NCBI RefSeq assembly: GCF_014649715.1 | Contig: NZ_BMTO01000011.1 | Span: 140,979-204,978 of the forward strand | DNA length: 64,000 nt | Direction of reading: 5' to 3' | Source of the DNA: Streptomyces lateritius | Lineage (GTDB): Bacteria > Actinomycetota > Actinomycetes > Streptomycetales > Streptomycetaceae | In this document: positions 23,643 through 31,205 of the stretch, one piece after another | Layout: every line of letters starts with the position of its first letter | Position numbering within the stretch: position 1 is the stretch's first letter | Made by a program: the position numbers and the translations under genes | Notes under the pieces: generated by a model | Told to the model about the DNA's origin: nothing | Databases searched by the model: none | Seen by the model: only the letters and a program-made list of their open reading frames with translations

Positions 23643-24614
23643 GGCGTTCCAGCCGGTCATCTCGGCCGGGCGGTTGGTGATGACCGCGTCGGCGCCGAGA
23701 GCGTCCAGCTCCTTCCACCGGGCCGGGCTGTCCACAGTCCAGACCATCAGGGCGATCCCGGCCGCGTGCAGCTCCTTCACCACGTCCGGATCGGTGGCCA
23801 GCGCGCCGGCCGCCGGGTTGTACGCGCTCAGCCCGAGTTCCTCGGCGACCGCGACCGGATCGGGGTCGAGCCGGGAACGCAGCAGGCCCAGGGGGAGTTC
23901 GGGGGCCAGTGCGCGGGTGTGCCTGAGCGCGTCCACGTCGAAGCTCTGCACGAACACCCGGTCGGTCATGCCGTGGTCGCGGACGAGCCGGACGATCCGG
24001 GCCACCTCCTCACGGCTGTGCCTGCCCTTGATCTCCAGGAGGAGGTTCCCGCCGCGGACCCGCAGATCCTCCAACTGGGCGGCCAGGGTGGGGACCCGGG
24101 CACCGGTGTAGGCGGGTGCGAACCAGGAGCCCGCGTCGAGCGCGTCCAGCTGCGCGGCGGTCAGTGCGCGGATGGGCCCGGTGCCGTCCGTGGTCCGGTC
24201 GACCGTGGTGTCGTGGAGGACGTAGGGCACGCCGTCCCGGCTCGGCTGGACGTCGTTCTCGATCCACCGCGCGCCGCCCCGCCGGGCGACCTCGTCCGAG
24301 ATCAGGGTGTTCTCGGGCGCGGCCGAGGAGGCGCCCCGGTGGGCGATCACCGTCATCGGCGAGCCGGCCGAACGCATCAGGGTGTTCGAGGGCGTCCGGG
24401 CGGCCTTCTCGTCGTCCGCGGCGGTGGGGGCGGCGGTGGCACGCACCGCGGCCTCGCCGCGCGGCGGTGACGCCTGCCCGGCCGTCGCGCATCCCGACGT
24501 GAGACCGCATGAGGCCGCGAGGAGGAGCGCGGCCCCCGCGGCGGCGACAGTATGACGCCGCCCGCGCGGGGCGGGGGCGGCCGGGACGGAGGGCGGGACG
24601 GCGGGCTCGATCAC
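23631..24614 (-). CDS. Secreted glycerophosphodiester phosphodiesterase
   Basis: 327 residues from the GTG at 24614. The first about 45 residues carry a basic start, a hydrophobic stretch and TSGC, so export with possible lipid attachment. The catalytic domain starts AHRGASSAAPENT (general acid-base His), continues IENDVQPSRDG with metal-binding Glu/Asp, then HDTTVDRTTDG, all canonical GDPD motifs; LLLEIKG and VFVQSFD follow. It hydrolyses glycerophosphodiesters to glycerol-3-phosphate and an alcohol, supplying phosphate or carbon. The frame is open for another 300 bases upstream, but that stretch looks like a non-coding repeat (24695-24867), so I reject the longer start. Confidence 0.88.
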   Translation of the reverse strand: MIEPAVPPSVPAAPAPRGRRHTVAAAGAALLLAASCGLTSGCATAGQASPPRGEAAVRATAAPTAADDEKAARTPSNTLMRSAGSPMTVIAHRGASSAAPENTLISDEVARRGGARWIENDVQPSRDGVPYVLHDTTVDRTTDGTGPIRALTAAQLDALDAGSWFAPAYTGARVPTLAAQLEDLRVRGGNLLLEIKGRHSREEVARIVRLVRDHGMTDRVFVQSFDVDALRHTRALAPELPLGLLRSRLDPDPVAVAEELGLSAYNPAAGALATDPDVVKELHAAGIALMVWTVDSPARWKELDALGADAVITNRPAEMTGWNAARP

Positions 24615-24666
24615 GCCCCACACCCTAGAGGGCCGCCACGACGGAGCGGCGGACCGCCCCGCCCTG

Positions 24667-24690
24667 CCTGCCCCGGGCGTCCGGGGCAGG
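24667..24690. terminator. Strong hairpin CCTGCCCCGG-GCGT-CCGGGGCAGG
   Basis: A perfect 10-pair stem with a 4-base loop between the exonuclease III gene and the GDPD start, both on the minus strand. A good candidate for ending the exonuclease transcript. A second imperfect stem (CCAGGC...GCCTGG with an AAAA-containing loop) follows directly. Confidence 0.55.
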
Positions 24691-24694
24691 TTCC

Positions 24695-24867
24695 AGGCCG
24701 GGTCCGTAAAAGTCCCGCCTGGCCCGCGATGGCTGGCACGCACGCTCGCTGCGTTGTCAGGAGCACCAAGTACGTCCAGTGCGAGGGCGACCCTCCGCCT
24801 TGCGATCGCACGCACCAGGCGCCGCGACCTGGCCTGCGGGCAGACGGCGCTGCTTTCCGGACACGAC
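24695..24867. repeat. Non-coding element, possibly a dispersed Streptomyces repeat
   Basis: This 170-base stretch has no gene. Its sequence (for example GTAAAAGTCCCGCC, GTTGTCAGGAGCACC and AAGTACGTCCAGTGCG) reminds me of an intergenic element seen repeatedly in Streptomyces chromosomes, ending in TTCCGGACACGACC next to the stop of the exonuclease gene. I cannot confirm copy number here. Confidence 0.35.
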
Positions 24868-25647
24868 CTAGACGTCGAGGTCGACGACGACCGGCGCGTG
24901 GTCGGAGGCGCCCTTGCCCTTGCGCTCCTCACGGTCGACGTAGCTGTCCTTGACCGCGTCGGCGAACGGCTGGTTGCCGTAGACCAGGTCGATGCGCATG
25001 CCCTTGTTCTTGGGGAAGCAGAGCTGGCGGTAGTCCCAGTACGTGAAGGGGTGGTCGTACTTGAGGGGGCGCGGGACCACGTCGGTGAGGCCGGTCTCGC
25101 GCAGACCGGTCAGGGCGGCCCGCTCGGGCGCGGTGACGTGCGTGGCGCCGTCGAAGACGCCGATGTCCCAGACGTCGTCGTCGGTCGGGGCGATGTTGAA
25201 GTCACCGAGGACCGCGAAGGGCCGCTCGGCGGCCGCGTCCTTCGCCACCGCCGCCTGGAGCGCCTCCAGCCAGCGCAGCTTGTACGCGTAGTGCTCGTGG
25301 GCGACCTCGCGGCCGTTCGGCACGTACACCGACCAGACGCGGACCGGGCCGCAGGTCGCCGAGATCGCCCGCGGCTCCTGCACGCCTTCGTAGCCGGGGC
25401 CGCCGGGCAGTCCGTGGACGACGTCCTCCAGGCCGACGCGCGAGATCAGGGCCACTCCGTTCCACCGGCCGGTGGCGTGCACCGACGAGGCGTACCCCAG
25501 CTCGCGCAGCTCGTCGGTGGGGAACTGCTCGGCGGCGCACTTGGTCTCCTGGACGCACAGCACGTCCGTGCCGCTGCTCTCCAGCCAGGCGAGGAGACGG
25601 GGCAGCCGGGCGGTGATCGAATTGACGTTCCAGGTCGCGATGCGCAT
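24868..25647 (-). CDS. xth: Exodeoxyribonuclease III
   Basis: 259 residues, the standard size. Motifs of the EEP nuclease superfamily run in order: ATWNVNS (Asn), VQETK (catalytic Glu), YVPNG (Tyr), LGDFNIAP (Asp/Asn) and GASDHAPVV (Asp-His). It removes nucleotides 3' to 5' from duplex DNA and cleaves at abasic sites in base excision repair. ATG at 25647; no close partner genes. A strong hairpin lies about 180 bases downstream. Confidence 0.96.
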   Translation of the reverse strand: MRIATWNVNSITARLPRLLAWLESSGTDVLCVQETKCAAEQFPTDELRELGYASSVHATGRWNGVALISRVGLEDVVHGLPGGPGYEGVQEPRAISATCGPVRVWSVYVPNGREVAHEHYAYKLRWLEALQAAVAKDAAAERPFAVLGDFNIAPTDDDVWDIGVFDGATHVTAPERAALTGLRETGLTDVVPRPLKYDHPFTYWDYRQLCFPKNKGMRIDLVYGNQPFADAVKDSYVDREERKGKGASDHAPVVVDLDV

Positions 25648-25702
25648 GAGCGCAAGCCTAACGGCGGGGTGTGACAGTCGCGGTTCCCCCGCGGTCGGGC
25701 CG

Positions 25703-26335
25703 TCAGAGCCGGGTGGAGTCGCCCGGGGTGAGGCGGCTGTGGTCCGTGCCGCCGAGGGCGCCGATCTGCCGGTCGTAGATCGGCCGGGCGAGGTCGGTGA
25801 GCAGGGCGTCGTGGACGTCGAAGGCCCGGCGCGGTTTGACCTCCCGTACGTAGTCGATGACCTCGGAGATCTTGTTCCAGGGCGCCATCACGGGCAGCAG
25901 CAGCGTGTCCACGGGGTGGTCGGGGACGGTCAGTGCGTCGCCTGGGTGGAAGACGGCACCGTCGACGAGGAAGCCGATGTTGGTGACCCGCGGGATGTCC
26001 GGGTGGATCACGGCGTGCAGCTCGCCGTGCACCTGTACGTCGAAGCCGGCCACGGTGAAGGTGTCGCCGTGGCCGACGGTGTGGACCCGGCCGGGGAAGG
26101 CCGCGGAGATCTTCTCGGCGACGCTTCGCAGCGTCCAGATCTCGGCCGCCGGGTCCGCTTCCAGGGCCGCCCGCAGCCGGCCCTCGTCGAAGTGGTCGGG
26201 GTGCTCGTGGGTGACGAACACCGCGTCGGCGCCGAGCGCGGAGTCCTCCTCGCTGAAGCCGCCGGGGTCGATGACGAGCGTCCGCCCGTCCTTCTCCAGC
26301 CGGACGCAGGCGTGCGACTTCTTCGTCAGCTTCAC
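25703..26335 (-). CDS. MBL-fold metallo-hydrolase
   Basis: 210 residues from the GTG at 26335; GGAG lies 4-5 bases upstream and the family N-terminus is KLTKxxHAC. A longer frame starts at 26350. Beta-lactamase-fold metal ligands are THEHPDHFD (HxHxDH variant), His in VHGELHAVIHPD and GDALTVP, with a final VHDALLTD. It belongs to the UlaG-like branch of small MBL hydrolases; the substrate is not predictable. It sits between exonuclease III and PcaDC, all in the same direction, with a 37-base gap to the PcaDC stop. Confidence 0.85.
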   Translation of the reverse strand: MKLTKKSHACVRLEKDGRTLVIDPGGFSEEDSALGADAVFVTHEHPDHFDEGRLRAALEADPAAEIWTLRSVAEKISAAFPGRVHTVGHGDTFTVAGFDVQVHGELHAVIHPDIPRVTNIGFLVDGAVFHPGDALTVPDHPVDTLLLPVMAPWNKISEVIDYVREVKPRRAFDVHDALLTDLARPIYDRQIGALGGTDHSRLTPGDSTRL

Positions 26336-26387
26336 AGGACTCCACCTCACGACGGTGCGGAAGACGGTGCGGACGGGCGAGGTCAGC

Positions 26388-27656
26388 CTACGCCTGGGGC
26401 GTGGTCTCCTCCTTGATCACCCGGCCGACCACGCGCAGGGCGCTCTCGGCGGCGGGAAGCCCGCAGTAGACCGAGGTCTGCAGGACGACCTCGGCGATCT
26501 CGTCGGGGGTCAGTCCGTTGCGCAGCGCGGCGCGGGTGTGGTCGGCGAGCGCGTCGAGGTGGCCGCCGGTGATCAGGGCCGCGAGGGTGACGCAGCTGCG
26601 AGTGCGGCGGTCGAGGCCGTCCCGGCTCCAGAGCTCGCCCCAGGCGTAGCGGGTCACGAGCGACTGGAGGTCGGCGGCGAAACCGTCCTGGAGTACCTGG
26701 TCCACGTGCGCGTCGCCGAGGATCTCGCGGCGCAGCTTGAGCCCGGTGTCGTACGGGTCCGGCCGGACGGCTCCGGCGGGCTCGGGCTCCGTGCCGGCGG
26801 CGGCGATCTCGGCGACGGGCACGACCGGGGCGGAGACGGGCGGCATCGGCGGGGCGGGCAGGGCGCTCTGCGTGTCGTGGACGACGCCGGCGAAGTGGTG
26901 CGTGAGCAGCTCGGTGACGGCGGCCGGCTGCTCGACCGGGGCGAGGTGGGAGGCGCCGGGGACGACGGCGAGCCGGGCGTCGGCTATCCCGGCGACCAGC
27001 GTGCGGGCCTCGGCGGGGCCGGTGACCTGGTCCTCGGAGCCGACGAGGACGAGGGCGGGGACGCCGATCCGGCCGAGGGCCTCACGGACGTCGAAGACGG
27101 CGAGCGCCTCGCAGGCGCCGATGTAGCAGCCGGGGTCGGTCGTGCGGACCATCTGCACCGCCCACTCGACGATCGCGGGCTGGGCGGCGGCGAACCCGGG
27201 GGTGAACCACTGCTCGGGCGCGGTGCGGGCGATCGGCTCCAGGCCGTTGGTGCGGACGATCACACCACGCTGGCGGAACTCGTCGGCGCTGCCGAACCGG
27301 GGCGAGGCGGCGACCAGTGCCAGCGAGGCGACCCGGTGGGGCGCCCGCAGCGCGAGGTCGAGGCCGACCGCGCCGCCGATGGAGCAGCCCGCGTAGCCGA
27401 AGCGCTGGACGCCCAGATCGTCGAGGGTGGCGAGCAGCCGGTCGCCGAGCTCGGCGACGGACATGAAGGGGCGGGCGGGGGCACCGCCGTGGCCGGGCAG
27501 GTCGAAGCGGACGACGCGCCACTGGCGGGTGAGTTCGGGGATCTGCCGGTCCCACATGTGCAGCGTGGTGCCCAGCGAGGGCCCGATGACCAGGACTGGA
27601 GCGTCTTCTCGCCCGTCGAGGCGGTATTGCAGGGTGTTCGTCGGTGTCTCACTCAC
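26388..27656 (-). CDS. pcaDC: Fused 3-oxoadipate enol-lactonase / 4-carboxymuconolactone decarboxylase
   Basis: 422 residues from the GTG at 27656 (GAGAGGG about 8 bases upstream). Residues about 1-255 form an alpha/beta hydrolase: GPSLGTTLHMWD oxyanion strand, nucleophile Ser in GYAGCSIGG, and late His in GASHLAPVEQP. A Pro/Ala linker precedes a carboxymuconolactone-decarboxylase domain (about 300-422; DRRTRSCVTLAALITGG and CGLPAAESAL). The fusion, known as PcaL/PcaDC in Streptomyces and Rhodococcus, performs two consecutive steps of the beta-ketoadipate pathway for protocatechuate. The other pca genes are not in the window, which is unusual for the pathway. Confidence 0.93.
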   Translation of the reverse strand: MSETPTNTLQYRLDGREDAPVLVIGPSLGTTLHMWDRQIPELTRQWRVVRFDLPGHGGAPARPFMSVAELGDRLLATLDDLGVQRFGYAGCSIGGAVGLDLALRAPHRVASLALVAASPRFGSADEFRQRGVIVRTNGLEPIARTAPEQWFTPGFAAAQPAIVEWAVQMVRTTDPGCYIGACEALAVFDVREALGRIGVPALVLVGSEDQVTGPAEARTLVAGIADARLAVVPGASHLAPVEQPAAVTELLTHHFAGVVHDTQSALPAPPMPPVSAPVVPVAEIAAAGTEPEPAGAVRPDPYDTGLKLRREILGDAHVDQVLQDGFAADLQSLVTRYAWGELWSRDGLDRRTRSCVTLAALITGGHLDALADHTRAALRNGLTPDEIAEVVLQTSVYCGLPAAESALRVVGRVIKEETTPQA

Positions 27657-27733
27657 CCGCAAGACCCTCTCATCTCTCTCCGTCTCCCACAGCGCCGGGT
27701 CGAACCCAGCGGCTCCTCCTGCCGCTCCGCGTG

Positions 27734-27766
27734 CCGCATCGTGGGCACTCGACGTCCACGATGCGG
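27734..27766. promoter_or_regulatory. 11-base perfect inverted repeat between pcaDC and the GntR gene
   Basis: CCGCATCGTGG (27734-27744) and CCACGATGCGG (27756-27766), spaced by 11 bases, lie in the 237-base divergent region, 78 bases before the pcaDC start. A dimeric regulator could bind it, or it could fold as a leader hairpin in the pcaDC mRNA. Confidence 0.5.
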
Positions 27767-27893
27767 TCCGCCGGGTGGCGGATCTCGTCGCTCTGCCACT
27801 GAAACCGCAGGTCAGAGCAGTAAACACGAGTCGTCAGGTGGCGCAATACTGCGGCAACACCATGGGAGTGCTTCTCCTTGTACGTTCCCTGCC

Positions 27894-28661
27894 ATGCCAG
27901 CCGAACCCGCCCCCGCCGCCCTCCCCGTCGCCGCCGCGCGCCGCCGGCGGCTCCGTGCGGACCGGGCCCGGCAGCTCGCCGACCTGCTGCGCCACCAGAT
28001 CCTGGCGGGCGGCTTTCCCGGCGGGGTCCTGCCCCTGGAGGACGTCATCGCCGCCGATTACCGGGCCAGCCGCAACACCGTCCGGCAGGCCCTGGACCTG
28101 CTGCGCGGCGAGCGACTCGTCGACCGGCAACCCGGCGTCGGCACGGTGGTGGTCTGCGAGAAGTACCCGCACGGGCTCGACCGCCTCCAGGGCCTGGCCG
28201 AGACCCTGAACGAGCACGGGCGGGTCACCAACGAGGTCCGCACCGTCGGGCCGGTCACCGCCCCCGGCCCAGTGGCCCATCGGCTGGGCCTGCCCGAGCA
28301 CACCGACGTGCTGTGTATCGAGCGGCTGCGCCGCCTGAACGGACTGCCGCTCTCCCTGGACCTGTCCTACCTGCCCATGGACGTGGGCGGAGAACTGCTC
28401 GGCTGCGATCTGGAGAACACGGACGTGTTCCGGCTCCTGGAGTCGCTGACCGGCGGTCCGCTCGGTCATGCCGAGATCACCCTGGAGGCCGTCAGCGCCG
28501 ACGCGCACTCCGCCGCGGTGCTCCAGGCCCCGCGCGGGGCCGCCGTACTGATGCTGGAACGACTGACCTGTCTGGCCGACGGGCGGCCGGTGGACCTGGA
28601 GTTCATCCGGTTCCGCGGCGACCGCATCACCATGAGCGGCGTGCTGCACCGCTCCGTCTGA
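27894..28661 (+). CDS. GntR/UTRA (HutC-type) transcription regulator
   Basis: 255 residues. About 20-85 is the winged helix (LADLLRHQILAGGFPGG, then YRASRNTVRQALDLLRGERLV), and about 105-250 is a UTRA effector domain (LCIERLRRLNGLPLSLDLSYLP, then LMLERLTCLADGRPVDLEFIRFRGDRI). It precedes the ferredoxin and ABC genes in the same direction with a 62-base gap, so it probably senses the transported compound and regulates this operon. ATG at 27894. No ribosome site is clear; TACGTT (27881-27886) lies 7 bases upstream, so the transcript may be leaderless. Confidence 0.9.
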   Translation: MPAEPAPAALPVAAARRRRLRADRARQLADLLRHQILAGGFPGGVLPLEDVIAADYRASRNTVRQALDLLRGERLVDRQPGVGTVVVCEKYPHGLDRLQGLAETLNEHGRVTNEVRTVGPVTAPGPVAHRLGLPEHTDVLCIERLRRLNGLPLSLDLSYLPMDVGGELLGCDLENTDVFRLLESLTGGPLGHAEITLEAVSADAHSAAVLQAPRGAAVLMLERLTCLADGRPVDLEFIRFRGDRITMSGVLHRSV

Positions 28662-28723
28662 TCCCTGAGCTCCGCTTCCGTTCCCTGCTGTTCCCGGCCC
28701 TGCCGGGCCCCTTGGAGACCACC

Positions 28724-28951
28724 ATGCCTCTCGTTCCGCAGCGCGCCGACGTGCCCGTGACCATCGACGAGTCCAAGTGCATCGACGGCTGCACCCTCTG
28801 CGTCGACATGTGTCCTCTCGACTCACTCGCGATCCGCGAGGACGACGGCAAGGCGTATATGCACGTGGACGAGTGCTGGTACTGCGGCCCGTGCGCGGCC
28901 CGCTGCCCCACCGGCGCGGTCACCGTCAACATGCCCTATCTGCTCCGGTGA
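28724..28951 (+). CDS. Two-[4Fe-4S] ferredoxin, AprB-like
   Basis: 75 residues. Eight cysteines fall in two clusters: Cys19-x3-Cys23-x2-Cys26-x3-Cys30-Pro and Cys51-x2-Cys54-x2-Cys57-x3-Cys61-Pro. The extra residue in the first cluster and the WYCGPC segment recall the ferredoxin-like part of AprB (adenylylsulfate reductase beta subunit), without its C-terminal tail. Start ATG with GGAG 6 bases upstream. It lies 14 bases ahead of the binding-protein gene and should deliver electrons to or from the AprA-like flavoprotein at the end of the same operon (inference). Confidence 0.93.
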   Translation: MPLVPQRADVPVTIDESKCIDGCTLCVDMCPLDSLAIREDDGKAYMHVDECWYCGPCAARCPTGAVTVNMPYLLR

Positions 28952-28965
28952 AAGGCCGAACTCCC

Positions 28966-30318
28966 ATGCCCCGCACGAGGGTCCCCCTCCTCCCGCTTCT
29001 CCCGGTCGCCCTGCTGCTCCCCCTGGCCACCGCCTGCGGCGGTTCGGCCGACGCCGACGGCGACGCCGACACGAAGACGGTCACCGTGACCGTCGGCTAC
29101 CAGTCCAAGACCATCAACACCGTCACCGCCGGCACCCTGCTGCGCTCCCTCGGCTACTTCGAGGAAGAGCTCGCGACCCGCGGGAGGAAGGACGGCATCA
29201 CCTACAAGGTCGCCTGGCAGGACTACGCGACCGGCGCCCCGATCACCGCCCAGATGACCGCAGGCAAGATCGACATCGGTTCGATGGGGGACTTCCCGCT
29301 GCTGATCAACGCGGCCCGGGGCAAGCAGCTGGGGCAGCCGACCCGACTGGTCGCGATCACCGGCTACAACCTGCGCGGCGGCCTGAACACCGTGGTCACC
29401 GCGCCCGGTTCGACTCTGCGCTCCCTGGCCGACCTGCGCGGCAGGAAGGTGTCCACCAGCGTCGGATCGGCCGCCGACGGCACCCTGGTCCGAGCCCTCC
29501 AGAGGGCCGGCATCGACCCGGACAAGGACATCCAGAAACTCAACCAGCAGCCCAGCGTGGGCGCTTCGGCCCTGGCCGCGGGCAACGTCGACGCGCTTGC
29601 CCAGTTCGTCGCCTGGCCCGGCAAGCTGGCCTTCGAGGGCAGGGCCACCGCTCTGTACGACGGGGCCGAACTGAACCTGCCGACCTTCCACGGGGTCACG
29701 GTCCGGGAGAAGTTCGCCGAGGAGCGGGCCGGGATCCTCGACGACTTCCTCAAGGCGCAGCGGCGGGCCACCGACCACCTGCGCGCCCGTCCGGTCGCCG
29801 CGGCCGAGTCGGTGGCGAAGGTGACCGGGCTGCCGGCCGAGGTGGTCTACCTCTACAACGGCGCCAACGGCATCGCCACCTTCGACCCCCGGCTCCGCCC
29901 GGAGCTGATCGCCGCGCTGAAGGAGGACGTGCCGGTGCTGAAGGCGGCCGGGCTGGTGGGCGACGTCGACGTGGACGCCTTCGTCGACCAGGCACCGCTG
30001 CGGCGGGCCGTACGGTCCCCGGCCTACCCGGAGGCGACCGCGGCCAAGCCCGAACTGTGGCTGAGGGGCGCGACCGCCACCCGCTCCTTCGCCAGTCCCA
30101 AGGAGCTGCTCAAGGCCGTCGAGGGTGCCGACGTGCGGGCCGCGTACGTGCCGGACGCGCTGACCGGCACCCTGTGGTTCGCCGACAAGGCGGTGTGGGT
30201 CGCGGACGGCACCGAGCTGCGCGCCTTCGTCACCCCGGCCGGCGCGCAGAGGTACGTCGGCCGTCACGCGGGGGCCCGGATCATCCGCTACGCGGACGCC
30301 GTGAGGCTGGCGTCATGA
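28966..30318 (+). CDS. ABC transporter substrate-binding protein (nitrate/sulfonate/taurine type) with C-terminal NosL-like extension
   Basis: 450 residues. The signal sequence ends in LATACGG, a lipobox-like Cys at about 25. About 40-330 is an NMT1/SsuA-like periplasmic-binding fold (VTVGYQSKTINTVTAG, DIGSMGDFPLLINA, LRSLADLRGRKVSTSVGS, GLPAEVVYLY). The last about 100 residues (AAYVPDALTGTL, WVADGTELRAF, AGARIIRYADAV) resemble NosL, a copper-binding lipoprotein of nitrous-oxide reductase systems. The fusion is unusual. The stop overlaps the permease start as ATGA. The ligand is unknown; related transporters carry sulfonates, nitrate or thiamine precursors. Confidence 0.88.
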   Translation: MPRTRVPLLPLLPVALLLPLATACGGSADADGDADTKTVTVTVGYQSKTINTVTAGTLLRSLGYFEEELATRGRKDGITYKVAWQDYATGAPITAQMTAGKIDIGSMGDFPLLINAARGKQLGQPTRLVAITGYNLRGGLNTVVTAPGSTLRSLADLRGRKVSTSVGSAADGTLVRALQRAGIDPDKDIQKLNQQPSVGASALAAGNVDALAQFVAWPGKLAFEGRATALYDGAELNLPTFHGVTVREKFAEERAGILDDFLKAQRRATDHLRARPVAAAESVAKVTGLPAEVVYLYNGANGIATFDPRLRPELIAALKEDVPVLKAAGLVGDVDVDAFVDQAPLRRAVRSPAYPEATAAKPELWLRGATATRSFASPKELLKAVEGADVRAAYVPDALTGTLWFADKAVWVADGTELRAFVTPAGAQRYVGRHAGARIIRYADAVRLAS

Positions 30319-31205
30319 GCGGGGGCCGCCGACTGCTCCGCGTGACCTCCTTGGCCGCGGCCCTCGGGGTGTGGCAGCTGCTGACCTCACTGGACGTCAA
30401 CCTGTGGCTGCGGTTCGAGCAGTTCCCCACGGTCGGCGAGGTGGCCGCCGCCTTCGCCGACCGCGTGGGCACCGCCCCGTACCGGCAGGACCTCGGCCAC
30501 AGCCTGCGCCGGATCGTGGTGGGCTTTCTGCTGGCCGCGGTGGCGGGGGTGGCGGTCGGAACGGCCGTCGCCCGGTCCCGGTGGGCGGCCGACCTGCTGG
30601 GGCCGCTGGTGGAGGTGGTGCGGCCGGTGCCGGCCATCGCGCTGGTTCCGGTCGCCATCCTGCTGCTGCCGACCAACGAGCAGGGCATCGTGTTCATCAC
30701 CTTCACCGCCGCCTTCTTCCCGGTGGTGGTGTCGACCCGGCACGCGGTCCGGGCGCTCACCCCGGTCTGGGAGGAGGCCGTGCTCACCATGGGCGGCGGC
30801 CGGCTTCGGGTGCTGTTCTCGGTGGTGCTGCCGGGAGCCCTGCCGGGCATCTTCGGCGGCCTGTCGGTGGGCATCGGCGTCTCGTGGATCTGCGTGATCT
30901 CCGCGGAGATGATCTCCGGCGAGTACGGGGTGGGCTACCGCACCTGGCAGGACTACACGATCGTCGACTACCCGGGGGTTTTCGTCGGCATGGCCACCAT
31001 CGGCGCCCTCGGATGGCTCACCTCGACCGCGGTGGAACTGCTGGGCCGCCGCGCCACCTCCTGGCTGCCCCGCCCGGCCGCGCGGGGAGCCGCCGGCGCA
31101 CCGCGTCCGGCGTTCCGCGGGGCCGGTCGCACCCGCGCGGACACTCCCGCCGAACCCGCGGCCACCGTCCGCACCGCTGTTCCCCGGAAGGAGCCGGTCC
31201 CATGA
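30315..31205 (+). CDS. ABC transporter permease (SsuC/TauC type)
   Basis: 296 residues with about six membrane helices. The BPD_transp_1 core includes the EAA-like loop (WEEAVLTMGGGRLRVLFSVVLPGALPGIFGG) that touches the ATPase. Family members (SsuC, TauC, NrtB) import sulfonates, taurine or nitrate. The start overlaps the binding-protein stop by ATGA, and the stop overlaps the ATPase start by ATGA. The C-terminal about 45 residues are a Pro/Ala/Arg-rich cytoplasmic tail beyond the usual end of the family. Confidence 0.93.
   Translation: MSGGRRLLRVTSLAAALGVWQLLTSLDVNLWLRFEQFPTVGEVAAAFADRVGTAPYRQDLGHSLRRIVVGFLLAAVAGVAVGTAVARSRWAADLLGPLVEVVRPVPAIALVPVAILLLPTNEQGIVFITFTAAFFPVVVSTRHAVRALTPVWEEAVLTMGGGRLRVLFSVVLPGALPGIFGGLSVGIGVSWICVISAEMISGEYGVGYRTWQDYTIVDYPGVFVGMATIGALGWLTSTAVELLGRRATSWLPRPAARGAAGAPRPAFRGAGRTRADTPAEPAATVRTAVPRKEPVP

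Noticed and set aside
24615..24932. N-terminal extension of the GDPD gene by about 100 codons
   Set aside because: It reads through the hairpin and non-coding element; the signal peptide fits only the 24614 start.
27695..27725. tRNA-like T-arm GGGTTCGACCC on the minus strand
   Set aside because: No acceptor stem, D-arm or anticodon arm at the right distances.
27657..27805. Minus-strand small frame with a CPRCG zinc-knuckle-like stretch upstream of pcaDC
   Set aside because: No suitable ATG/GTG start or ribosome site; codon third positions are less GC-biased than in real genes; it coincides with the inverted repeat.
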